Origin: Candidatus Curtissbacteria bacterium RIFCSPLOWO2_02_FULL_40_11
GTDB lineage: Bacteria; Patescibacteriota; Microgenomatia; Curtissbacterales; GWA2-41-24
Reading direction: 5' to 3'
Assembly (NCBI GenBank): GCA_001776505.1
Contig: MFBV01000014.1
Location: forward strand, 33,774-74,114
Length of the DNA stretch: 40,341 nucleotides
Made by a program: the position numbers and the translations under genes. The notes under the pieces were generated by a model. That model did no database searches and was not told the DNA's origin. It saw nothing but the letters and a program-made list of their open reading frames with translations. Positions 14,911 through 23,953 of this stretch are shown here, in pieces (position 1 is the first letter of the stretch; each line of letters opens with the position of its first letter).

Positions 14911-15495
14911 ATGTCAAAAGAAAGATTTACAGACTGGGCACGGATTAAACCGGAAAACTACCGACCCAAGGTTGAAAATGGAGTGATAGTCGAAATAGGC
15001 CCCGGTATTGTTAATGCGCCTAAAATCTCAGAAACACTTTTAAGAAGAATCAAGTATGGGGCAGTATATATAGGCATCGATTACTTCGCTGATGAATTGC
15101 ATCGTGATTCATTCGACGTTGGTGAGCTCGTTGTGGGCGATTTAATAGATCTTCCTATTTCTTCGGGGCTAGTCGAGCAAATATGGATGATGAATGTATT
15201 TAGCGACGGAGACCATAAACGGAGAAGCGTCCAATACACAGACTCGCAACTGTATGAGCACTTCTTCAACGAACTGGCGAGGGTCTTAAAAACTGATGGC
15301 ACTGTAATTATCTGCGACTATTATGGTGATACGGTCCCTATAGGCTGGCTTAGAACAAAAGATTACAGTCGCTTTGGCTTTAAAATGCGATCCTACTCTA
15401 GAGGAACAGCATATCAATTTATCGAAAAGCATGGAATAACTCCTCAAGTATCAGACGATGACCCGTTCTTTATCACACTAACAAAGGTGAGATAG
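14911..15495 (+). CDS. Class I SAM-dependent methyltransferase-like protein
   Basis: A 194-aa protein. Motif I is VIVEIGPGIVN (residues 25-35), followed by YGAVYIGIDYFADEL (motif II acidic residue), VGELVVGDLIDLPISSGLVEQIWMMNVF (motif III/IV region) and LARVLKTDGTVIICDYYG (post-motif helix and strand), a Rossmann methyltransferase core of the kind that acts on small molecules or quinones. No target-recognition domain is present. The substrate is unknown. It lies alone between module copies D and E. A DNA methyltransferase role is unlikely because no NPPY/DPPY motif is seen. Confidence 0.7.
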   Translation: MSKERFTDWARIKPENYRPKVENGVIVEIGPGIVNAPKISETLLRRIKYGAVYIGIDYFADELHRDSFDVGELVVGDLIDLPISSGLVEQIWMMNVFSDGDHKRRSVQYTDSQLYEHFFNELARVLKTDGTVIICDYYGDTVPIGWLRTKDYSRFGFKMRSYSRGTAYQFIEKHGITPQVSDDDPFFITLTKVR

Positions 15496-15504
15496 TTTTA
15501 TTTC

Positions 15505-15595
15505 AAACCCAAAAAGTTCACGCACTTCGCATAAAGCTACGAGCGGCAAGTCCTTCGAATTCGTTTACACTGAGTACTATCGAAGTGCTCAGGAC
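15505..15595 (+). repeat. Intergenic module copy E with a 75-bp repeat shared with copy G
   Basis: AAACCCAAAAAGTTC (15505-15519) followed by a 75-bp segment (15521-15595) nearly identical to 17350-17424. It contains TTCGAATTCG and ACTATCGAAGTGCTCAGGA, part of a common dispersed bacterial repeat type. Further on, CATCGTCTAC near 15630 matches the third segment of the module, but GTGTCGGCAC and CCTATAG are missing and a small-RNA promoter stands there instead. Confidence 0.75.
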
Positions 15596-15668
15596 GAGTA
15601 ACCATTCGACAGGCTCATGGTCTTCGACATCGTCTACAGATTTTGCATTTTGAGATTTATTGTGATAG

Positions 15669-15674
15669 TATAAT
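15669..15674 (+). promoter_or_regulatory. -10 box of the candidate small RNA
   Basis: TATAAT at 15669-15674; CATTTT lies 17 nt upstream as a weak -35. Predicted start of transcription is near 15681. Confidence 0.5.
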
Positions 15675-15680
15675 GTATAA

Positions 15681-15768
15681 CAAGTTGATGATGACAAAGG
15701 CCCGTGTTGGCCGAGTCCGAAAGGGCTATTCATCTAACTGACCTCACCTTAGGGTGGGGTTTTCTTTT
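15681..15768 (+). ncRNA. Candidate small structured RNA, about 90 nt
   Basis: A -10 box and a strong terminator delimit about 90 nt that contain no ORF. Pairing is visible: GTTGATGA (15684-15691) with TCATC-T-AAC (15730-15738, one bulge), enclosing GGCCC (15699-15703) with GGGCT (15723-15727), then the terminator hairpin. The inner loop reads GTGTTGGCCGAGTCCGAAA. It faces the DUF3800 gene and its T tract ends at that gene's stop codon. I cannot match it to a known RNA family; it is not a tRNA, 5S or SRP RNA by pattern. Confidence 0.5.
15741..15768 (+). terminator. Rho-independent terminator of the small RNA
   Basis: ACCTCACC (15741-15748), loop TTAG, GGTGGGGT (15753-15760; one T-G pair) and TTTTCTTTT. 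It is an 8-bp stem with a proper T tract on the plus strand only. Confidence 0.85.
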
Positions 15769-16324
15769 AGGTAAGAATAAATTGAGAAGATAGCTTTTTA
15801 TCTTTTTGGAACTTATTGAACCATTTTTTGGCATCTTTTCTGTCGGGATTGTCAAAGTAATATCTCACAAGACCAGCAAGCGCATCAGCTAACTGTAACC
15901 CGATCGGAGCACTTCCTTTTCGCACTGTTCTTAATTTTTTAACAGAAATTCTTTTATCACGAAGCACTTTCTTTAATCTCCTTTCGTACCATTTGGGCTT
16001 TTTGCCATCGATATAAATACTTGTGATTTTACCTTCGGTAATTAAATGTTGAAATACGGTTTCAGTCATTTCATGAGTTTTAACAGGATTTTTAAAAATA
16101 CCAATCTTAAAAGTAAAGCTTAAATCATTAACTTGCTCCAAGAATTTATTTCTTACTTTCCAGCCATGATCAGCCCAATGAAAAGTTTTTAAATCTAACT
16201 TATTAAGCAGCTTAAGCATTTTGTTTTCAAAAGTTTCGAGATTTTTTACTTCTACATAGACAAGTGCATTGCTTGCATGATCGGATTGTTTGTGAGTACC
16301 AGATTCATCAATAAAAATTACCAT
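15767..16324 (-). CDS. DUF3800 protein (RNase H-like fold)
   Basis: A 185-aa protein beginning MVIFIDESGTHKQSDHASNA, the DUF3800 signature FIDESG (D5, E6), with HWADHGWKVRNKF, ITSIYIDGKKPKWYERRLKK and IGLQLADALAGLVRYYF near the C-terminus. The acidic residues suggest an RNase H-like nuclease site, though biochemical roles in this family are little known. DUF3800 genes are often found on mobile or defence-associated DNA. It is convergent with the candidate small RNA, whose terminator abuts its stop codon. Its length (185 aa) is at the short end for the family. Confidence 0.8.
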   Translation of the reverse strand: MVIFIDESGTHKQSDHASNALVYVEVKNLETFENKMLKLLNKLDLKTFHWADHGWKVRNKFLEQVNDLSFTFKIGIFKNPVKTHEMTETVFQHLITEGKITSIYIDGKKPKWYERRLKKVLRDKRISVKKLRTVRKGSAPIGLQLADALAGLVRYYFDNPDRKDAKKWFNKFQKDKKLSSQFILT

Positions 16325-16359
16325 AATCCCAATTTTACACTAAACAATAGCTTAATTCT

Positions 16360-16460
16360 GAACCCAAAAAGTTCGTCTCGCTACGCTCGATGTAAACTAA
16401 CATCGTTCATCCTGAGTCTTACCGAAGGGTCTACGTGTCGGCACAAAACTAAACCGATAG
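16360..16460 (+). repeat. Intergenic module copy F
   Basis: GAACCCAAAAAGTTC (16360-16374), the 23-nt segment shared with copy B (16376-16398), CATCGTTCATCCTGAG and GGGTCTAC, then GTGTCGGCAC (16435-16444) and CCGATAG (16454-16460). Same order and orientation as C and D, although the gene just before it is on the minus strand. Confidence 0.75.
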
Positions 16461-16489
16461 TAGTAAAATCGCTTCAAATTTAGTATAAT
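16461..16489 (+). promoter_or_regulatory. Promoter of the ProB-like kinase
   Basis: TATAAT at 16484-16489, 8 nt before ATG 16498. At the -35 position (16461-16466) stands TAGTAA, weak, directly after CCGATAG as in the stronger promoters at 14348 and 14869. Confidence 0.55.
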
Positions 16490-16497
16490 TCTCACCT

Positions 16498-17295
16498 ATG
16501 CAATTCGGTGGATCAGAAAGACAACCTAGTTCTGAACGGAAACTATTTGTTACCCAAAGACTCGTCGTTAAAATCGGTAGCAACGTTATCACTGAGGGAG
16601 CTACAAAAGAGAAACCCTTAAATGCAGAATTTATTGATAATGTTGCCAGACAATGCAGTGAGCTATTCAAAAGCAGTGTAGAAGTTGTAATCGTTAGTTC
16701 AGGAGCAGTTGCCAGTGGCCGCAATCTGCTGCATATTGAAGAACACGATATTAGAGATAAACAAGTTGAGGCAGTCTTCGGACAACCCACCTTAATAGGA
16801 ACGTGGGTAGAGGCATTTAAGAAATTTGGAGTGGTGGCTGGACAAGCTCTTATTACTGAAAACGACCTCGAGGAAGGAAAAAACGTTCTGCGTAAATCTC
16901 TCAAACACGGTGTTGTCATCGTCAACTGGAACGATGCAGTTAACAGTGATGAGATGAGAGCATTTATGCGTCTTGCGGATAACGATCACGGTGCCGCAGA
17001 AGTCGCGGAAGCAATAGATGCTGATACTCTACTGTTAGTAACCGATGTAGAAGGTGTAATCGATGCAAAGGGCCAACTCATTGAAGACGGTTCGCAAATC
17101 AACGATGATGACATCTTCTTTGAGGGTTCCGATAAAGGAACTGGTGGAATGGTGACAAAAGTTAAAGTTCTTAAAGATTTAGCTCAAAAGGGAATACAAG
17201 GAATTATTACGGGTACAAAACAGCAAGACTTTATTCTCAAGGTTGCCAAAGGGAATACTGGAGGACGTACCAGTTTTCAATCAAACCGAAACTAA
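16498..17295 (+). CDS. proB: Glutamate 5-kinase-like amino acid kinase without PUA domain
   Basis: A 265-aa amino acid kinase. It shows VVKIGSNVITEG (K25), VVIVSSGAVASGRNLL, IVNWNDAV (N143, D146), LADNDHGAAEVAEA, LLLVTDVEGV and GTGGMVTKVKVL (K221), in ProB order. ProB makes gamma-glutamyl phosphate, the first step of proline synthesis. The canonical NEND motif reads NWND, with Trp replacing Glu next to the substrate site, and the C-terminal PUA domain of E. coli ProB is missing (many ProB enzymes lack it). No proA is in the window, so either it is elsewhere or this kinase has another acid substrate. It sits alone between module copies F and G. Confidence 0.75.
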   Translation: MQFGGSERQPSSERKLFVTQRLVVKIGSNVITEGATKEKPLNAEFIDNVARQCSELFKSSVEVVIVSSGAVASGRNLLHIEEHDIRDKQVEAVFGQPTLIGTWVEAFKKFGVVAGQALITENDLEEGKNVLRKSLKHGVVIVNWNDAVNSDEMRAFMRLADNDHGAAEVAEAIDADTLLLVTDVEGVIDAKGQLIEDGSQINDDDIFFEGSDKGTGGMVTKVKVLKDLAQKGIQGIITGTKQQDFILKVAKGNTGGRTSFQSNRN

Positions 17296-17333
17296 TCCAG
17301 AACATCAAGATTAAGCAAACTTAAATTGACCCT

Positions 17334-17511
17334 GAACCCAAAAAGTTCTCGCACTTCGCATAAAGCTACGAGCGACAACTCCTTCGAATTCGTTTACACT
17401 GAGTACTATCGAAGTGCTCAGGATAAGTCCAACTTCACTATATTCTTCGCTAAAAGCTACGAATATCAAGAAAGTTTCGTCGGACAAGTAACATCGTTTA
17501 GGTGTCGGCAC
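17334..17511 (+). repeat. Intergenic module copy G (right edge of the accessory block)
   Basis: GAACCCAAAAAGTTC (17334-17348), the 75-bp segment shared with copy E (17350-17424), then ACATCGTTTAG and GTGTCGGCAC (17502-17511). There is no CCTATAG box after it, and the next gene is housekeeping gyrB. Confidence 0.75.
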
Positions 17512-17524
17512 GTGAATTTCTAAG

Positions 17525-17552
17525 CCCTAGACCCTAAACCCTAATCCCTAAC
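17525..17552. repeat. CCCTAAA-type tandem repeat
   Basis: Four imperfect 7-nt units: CCCTAGA, CCCTAAA, CCCTAAT, CCCTAAC. This short tandem repeat lies just after module G. The remaining 100 bp before gyrB hold only weak promoter-like words (TAAAAT 17593-17598; TATGAA 17630-17635). Confidence 0.6.
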
Positions 17553-17640
17553 TTCAGCCTCATTTTAGGTTGCATGGCCAAGTGATCTTCTGGTAAAATC
17601 AGGTAATGGATTTTCGTATACTTTAAGAGTATGAAATTAA

Positions 17641-19584
<1,944 letters not shown>

Positions 19585-19586
19585 AC

Positions 19587-20087
19587 ATGGAACAAGCCGC
19601 AGAAAAAGTACAAACCACCGGAGTTATTGAATTAGATTCTCTTTTCACTTTTTTCGAAAACGCTAAAGACTCAGGCGGATTAACGACAACGGAGACTAGA
19701 AGTGTAAATAGGATTGGTGAATTATTAGGTGAAGCAACAAAACTGGAAGTTGAAGGACATCCAGAAATCAACCGCAAAGTCGTCAATTTTCAAATAGAAG
19801 CAATACCAGCCAAAAAAGAGGGTGGTGCTAGAAATCATCAAACCATAGAGGGTGAACCCGGGGAAAGATTAGTAATGTTTGCGGCTTTACCTGATGGAAG
19901 AATATTTGGATCATTTAGAGAACTGGTTGATCAAAATGTTAGCCGCATCATAAAGTTTACTCAATGGTATCAAATAGATAATACAAATAATAAACAGGAG
20001 TTAATAAAACTTTCTCAAAGTAGAAAAGGGTCTTCGCTTACAGTAGATGGAACAGAACTAACCAAAGTAAAATATCTTCTTAAGTAA
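19587..20087 (+). CDS. Hypothetical protein between gyrB and gyrA, 166 aa
   Basis: I do not recognise this protein. Its ATG is 2 nt after the gyrB stop and its stop is 11 nt before gyrA, so all three are almost certainly co-transcribed. The N-terminal part is helical ([39 protein letters not shown]) and the middle is strand-like ([20 protein letters not shown]). There is no membrane segment, zinc site or known motif. Codon use and composition look like the neighbours. The position suggests a link with gyrase, for example as accessory factor or inhibitor, but that is inference from location only. Confidence 0.75.
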   Translation: MEQAAEKVQTTGVIELDSLFTFFENAKDSGGLTTTETRSVNRIGELLGEATKLEVEGHPEINRKVVNFQIEAIPAKKEGGARNHQTIEGEPGERLVMFAALPDGRIFGSFRELVDQNVSRIIKFTQWYQIDNTNNKQELIKLSQSRKGSSLTVDGTELTKVKYLLK

Positions 20088-20098
20088 ACCATAAACAA

Positions 20099-22753
20099 AT
20101 GGCAGACATAGGGAAAATACAGAACGCCGAAATCACGGAAGAAATGCAAAAGTCCTATTTGGACTATGCAATGAGTGTAATTGTAGCGCGAGCTCTTCCG
20201 GATGTCCGCGATGGGCTAAAACCTGTTCACCGCAGAATTCTTTACGCTATGCACAGGATGGGGGTAACCCATAGTGCACATTACACAAAAAGTGCCAAGG
20301 TGGTTGGTGAAGTATTGGGTAAATACCACCCACACGGAGACACACCGGTTTACGAAGCCATGGTTCGTATGGCTCAAAATTTCTCAATGCGGTATCCCTT
20401 AATCGACGGTCAAGGAAACTTTGGCTCGATAGATGGCGATGCTCCGGCTGCCATGCGTTACACGGAAGCTAGAATGGCTTCCATATCGGAAACCCTTCTT
20501 TACGATCTCGATAAGAAGACTGTCGATTTCGTGGACAATTTCGACGGATCTCTCAAAGAGCCAGTATATTTACCGGCAGTGTTGCCAAATTTACTTATCA
20601 ATGGTGGTTCTGGAATAGCTGTTGGAATGGCAACTAATATCCCTCCTCACAACCTGGGTGAAATCGTAGACGCAATTGTGCACCTGATCGACAAACCAGA
20701 TGCTTCGGTAGAAAATCTCATGGAATTCGTTAAGGGACCGGATTTCCCAACGGGCGCTCAAATTTACGATATCACTGAAATTACTGCGGCATATGCAACA
20801 GGAAGAGGCAAAATTGTCATGCGGGCTAAGGCAGAAATCGAAGAAAAGATAAGTGGGCACTTTCAAATTTCTGTTTCTGAAATTCCATACCAAGTTAATA
20901 AATCAACACTCATTTCCAGAATCGCAGAACTAGTTAAAAATAAAAAATTAGATGGTATTGCTGATCTTCGCGATGAATCGGATAGAAACGGCTTGAGTAT
21001 TTCTATAGAGCTCAAACGTGATGCCAGACCGCGTTCAGTTCTTAACAACCTTTACAAATATACCGCCCTTCAACAATCGTTTGCTGTAAATACGGTCGCG
21101 TTAGTCGACGGTACCCCTCAAACCCTCACTCTTAAACATATCTTAGAAGAATTCATCAAACATAGAAAAAAAGTTATCACAAGACGAAGCCAATTTGAAC
21201 TTGAAGAAGCTACAAAACGAGCTCACATCTTAGAAGGCTTAAAGATCGCAGTCGATAATATCGATGCAGTCATCGAAACCATTAAAAAGAGCAAGGACCA
21301 GCAGGCAGCCAAAGTTAACTTGATGTCCAAGTTTAAATTAACCGAAATCCAGGCACTTGCGATTCTAGACATGCAACTGAAGCGCCTAGCGGCTCTTGAG
21401 AGACAAAAAATCGATGAGGAACTAGCGATGGTTAAAGAGGAAATCGCCTATCTCGAAAATTTGCTCGCGCATCCAGAAAAAATATTGCAAGTTGCTAAAA
21501 AAGAACTGTCTAAACTCAAAGAAAGATTTGGCGATGAAAGAAGAACTAAGGTATATAAACAAAAAGTCGGAGAATTTTCAGAAGAAGATTTAATTGCCAA
21601 CGATCCAACGATTGTTACCATAACCCAAGGTGGTTACGTTAAAAGGCAAGATATTGGATCTTTCAGAACTCAAAGACGCGGCGGTAAGGGTATATCCGGA
21701 ATGAAAACTAAAGAAGAAGATACTGTCGCTCAACTTATTGCTTGTCAAACCCACGATGACTTATTATTTTTTACGGATAGGGGAAGAGTATTCAAACTAA
21801 AAGTTTGGGAACTTCCAGATTCTTCTAGAACTGCTAAAGGTGTTGCGATCGTAAACCTTCTAGAATTACAACCGAACGAAAAAGTACTTTCTACCTTAAA
21901 AGTTTCCAAAGGCGATAAATCATCTCGATTCGTTACTATGGCCACCAAAAACGGCGTTATTAAAAAAACTGAAATCAAAGCATATGAGGCTATCAGAAAA
22001 TCCGGAATTATCGCTATTAAACTCTCAGACGGAGATGCACTAAGATGGGCCAAGTTAACTTCCGGAACCGACAGCGTATTCTTAGTTTCTAAAAAAGGTA
22101 TGTCTATTAAATTCAGGGAAAGTGACGTAAGACCGATGGCTCGAGACACAATGGGAGTTAGGGGTATCAAATTAAAACCGGGGGACGAATTAATTGGAAC
22201 GGATGTCATCGCTAAAGATGATCTTAAAGCTGACTTGATAGTCATAACAGCTCGCGGTATAGGTAAGAAATCAAATATTGAAGCATGGCCGATGCAGCTT
22301 CGTGGAGGAGTAGGAGTTAAAGCAGCAAATCTTGCAGATAAGACCGGCAATATAGTTAATGCCCAAATATTAACTAAAAACGATGAAGGCTTAATCCTGA
22401 CCAGCCAAAAAGGGCAAATAATGCGAACCACGCTCAGATCTGTTCCTCGCTTAACACGCGATACTCAAGGAGTAATTTTAATGAGACTTACCGGAGACGA
22501 TAGAGTTTCAGCCGCAACCGTAATACAAAAAAAGAAAGACTCCGATTTGGCAAAGGAAGCAGCTCAAACACAAATTAAAGCGGCGAAAAAAGTTAATCCT
22601 GCAACTCAGCAAATAGTTAAAAAGGCAAAGGTAACAGCTAAATTAAGAGCTAATCAAAAAACCAAAACAAAAGTAGCCAAAAAATCAAATGCTAAAAAGA
22701 TTGCTAAAAAATCAAAACCAGCAAAAAAAGCAGGAAAAAGGGGAAATAAATAG
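20099..22753 (+). CDS. gyrA: DNA gyrase subunit A with lysine-rich C-terminal tail
   Basis: An 884-aa protein. The winged-helix domain has [35 protein letters not shown] and the active-site tyrosine Y121 in [12 protein letters not shown]82 and E86 occupy the Ser83/Asp87 quinolone positions of E. coli. The C-terminal beta-pinwheel carries the GyrA-box QRRGGKG near residue 527, diagnostic of a DNA-wrapping, supercoiling gyrase. After the pinwheel an extra tail of about 65 residues is almost wholly Lys/Ala/Thr/Asn ([20 protein letters not shown] and onward), like histone H1 tails. It ends at a strong terminator. Confidence 0.95.
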   Translation: MADIGKIQNAEITEEMQKSYLDYAMSVIVARALPDVRDGLKPVHRRILYAMHRMGVTHSAHYTKSAKVVGEVLGKYHPHGDTPVYEAMVRMAQNFSMRYPLIDGQGNFGSIDGDAPAAMRYTEARMASISETLLYDLDKKTVDFVDNFDGSLKEPVYLPAVLPNLLINGGSGIAVGMATNIPPHNLGEIVDAIVHLIDKPDASVENLMEFVKGPDFPTGAQIYDITEITAAYATGRGKIVMRAKAEIEEKISGHFQISVSEIPYQVNKSTLISRIAELVKNKKLDGIADLRDESDRNGLSISIELKRDARPRSVLNNLYKYTALQQSFAVNTVALVDGTPQTLTLKHILEEFIKHRKKVITRRSQFELEEATKRAHILEGLKIAVDNIDAVIETIKKSKDQQAAKVNLMSKFKLTEIQALAILDMQLKRLAALERQKIDEELAMVKEEIAYLENLLAHPEKILQVAKKELSKLKERFGDERRTKVYKQKVGEFSEEDLIANDPTIVTITQGGYVKRQDIGSFRTQRRGGKGISGMKTKEEDTVAQLIACQTHDDLLFFTDRGRVFKLKVWELPDSSRTAKGVAIVNLLELQPNEKVLSTLKVSKGDKSSRFVTMATKNGVIKKTEIKAYEAIRKSGIIAIKLSDGDALRWAKLTSGTDSVFLVSKKGMSIKFRESDVRPMARDTMGVRGIKLKPGDELIGTDVIAKDDLKADLIVITARGIGKKSNIEAWPMQLRGGVGVKAANLADKTGNIVNAQILTKNDEGLILTSQKGQIMRTTLRSVPRLTRDTQGVILMRLTGDDRVSAATVIQKKKDSDLAKEAAQTQIKAAKKVNPATQQIVKKAKVTAKLRANQKTKTKVAKKSNAKKIAKKSKPAKKAGKRGNK

Positions 22754-22785
22754 TATGATTTCTCAACGAAAACATTAATCTAATA

Positions 22786-22808
22786 TAAAGCCTATAGGCT
22801 TTTTTTTT
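22786..22808 (+). terminator. Rho-independent terminator after gyrA
   Basis: Palindrome AAAGCCTATAGGCTTT (22787-22802) followed by eight or more T. It lies 33 nt after the gyrA stop and ends only about 5 nt before the carA ATG, so carA needs its own promoter within or upstream of the hairpin (TAATATAAA at 22781-22789 is a candidate -10). Confidence 0.88.
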
Positions 22809-22812
22809 GACC

Positions 22813-23931
22813 ATGAATAAAACAAGACTCATTTTAGAAGATGGTGCTGTTTTTGATGGTTATCAAGCAGGTTATAATAATTCTGTAAGCGGAGAAGTAG
22901 TTTTTGCAACCGGCATGGTAGGCTATGAACAAAGCCTCACAGATCCTTCCTATTCAGGCCAGATTTTAGCTTTTACATACCCCCTAATAGGAAACTGGGG
23001 AGTACCAATCAGAAAATACTGGGAATCTGAAAAAATACAGGTTCAGGGCGTAATTATTAGTGATCTAACAACAAATCCTAATCACCGTCTTGCTAAAAAA
23101 ACTCTCAATAATTGGTTAGTAGAGCAGAAAATTCCGGCAATTGTTGACGTTGACACCAGACTCTTAACCCAAAAGCTGAGAGACGAAGGGGTAATGCTCG
23201 GCAAAATAATCATGGACAACAACGACATAGATTTTTGGGACCCAAACCAAACAAACCTTGTCGCCAAAGTCTCACCCAAAACAATAAAAATCCACAAACC
23301 CAAGATTCAACCTCGTAGGTTGAAAGCTCAAAACCTACGAGGTTGTAAAGTCGGGCTTCTCAACTGCGGAGCCAAAAGAAATATTCTAAGGTCACTACTT
23401 TCTCGTGGCGCAACGGTCTATGAACTTCCTTGGAATTTCGACCTTTTTGAAAATAACCTCAAAATCGACGGTCTGGTAATTTCGAACGGACCAGGAGATC
23501 CTAAGATTGCTAAAGAATCCATTGCAATAATCAAGAAATCACTTGCCAAAAAAATTCCTACTTTTGGCATTTGCCTCGGAAACCAGCTTTTAGGACTGGC
23601 AGCAGGTGGCGACACATACAAACTAAAATTTGGACATAGAGCGCAAAACCAACCTACAATTCAGGTCGGCACCCCGCCTCGACTCGCTCGCTCGTCGGGC
23701 GAGGCGGGCAAGAGATGCTTTATAACCACTCAAAACCACGGTTTCGCTCTAAGTGAAAAGAAATTACCTAAGGGTTTTAAGCGCTGGTTTTATAATGCAA
23801 ATGACAACACAAATGAAGGGATAATTCACGAAAAACTTCCGTTTTTCTCTGTTCAATTTCACCCCGAAGCAACGCCGGGCCCAACCGATACCCAGTGGCT
23901 GTTTGATTTTTTTATGGAGAAATTTAAGTGA
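22813..23931 (+). CDS. carA: Carbamoyl-phosphate synthase small subunit
   Basis: A 372-aa glutamine amidotransferase subunit that supplies ammonia to CarB for pyrimidine and arginine synthesis. The N-terminal CPSase domain has GYEQSLTDPSYSGQILAFTYPLIGNWG. The class I GATase has the nucleophile C254 in FGICLGNQLLG, HRAQNQP, TTQNHGFAL, and the H350/E352 pair in VQFHPEATPGP, so it should be active. ATG 22813 was chosen over an upstream TTG inside the terminator T tract. Two palindromic DNA repeats are translated within it: one at residues 166-178 between the two domains, one at residues 286-300 in a loop before the TTQNHG strand. carB follows 22 nt later. Confidence 0.93.
   Translation: MNKTRLILEDGAVFDGYQAGYNNSVSGEVVFATGMVGYEQSLTDPSYSGQILAFTYPLIGNWGVPIRKYWESEKIQVQGVIISDLTTNPNHRLAKKTLNNWLVEQKIPAIVDVDTRLLTQKLRDEGVMLGKIIMDNNDIDFWDPNQTNLVAKVSPKTIKIHKPKIQPRRLKAQNLRGCKVGLLNCGAKRNILRSLLSRGATVYELPWNFDLFENNLKIDGLVISNGPGDPKIAKESIAIIKKSLAKKIPTFGICLGNQLLGLAAGGDTYKLKFGHRAQNQPTIQVGTPPRLARSSGEAGKRCFITTQNHGFALSEKKLPKGFKRWFYNANDNTNEGIIHEKLPFFSVQFHPEATPGPTDTQWLFDFFMEKFK
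23308..23345. repeat. Palindromic repeat translated inside carA (interdomain)
   Basis: Perfect 14-bp arms CAACCTCGTAGGTT (23308-23321) and AACCTACGAGGTTG (23332-23345) with a 10-nt loop. It encodes QPRRLKAQNLRGC in the linker between the CarA domains. Confidence 0.85.
23673..23708. repeat. GC-rich palindromic repeat translated inside carA (GATase loop)
   Basis: 9-bp arms CCCGCCTCG (23673-23681) and CGAGGCGGG (23700-23708). The sequence is markedly GC-rich against its AT-rich surroundings and encodes GTPPRLARSSGEAG, where CarA proteins usually have only a few residues. Confidence 0.8.
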
Positions 23932-23953
23932 ATTTTCAATTTGTAATTAGGAT

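Noticed and set aside
13500-17348. GAACCCAAAAAGTTC copies as rho-independent terminators
   Set aside because: The stem is only 4-5 bp and no T tract follows on the plus strand; the word also appears after genes of both orientations in one fixed orientation.
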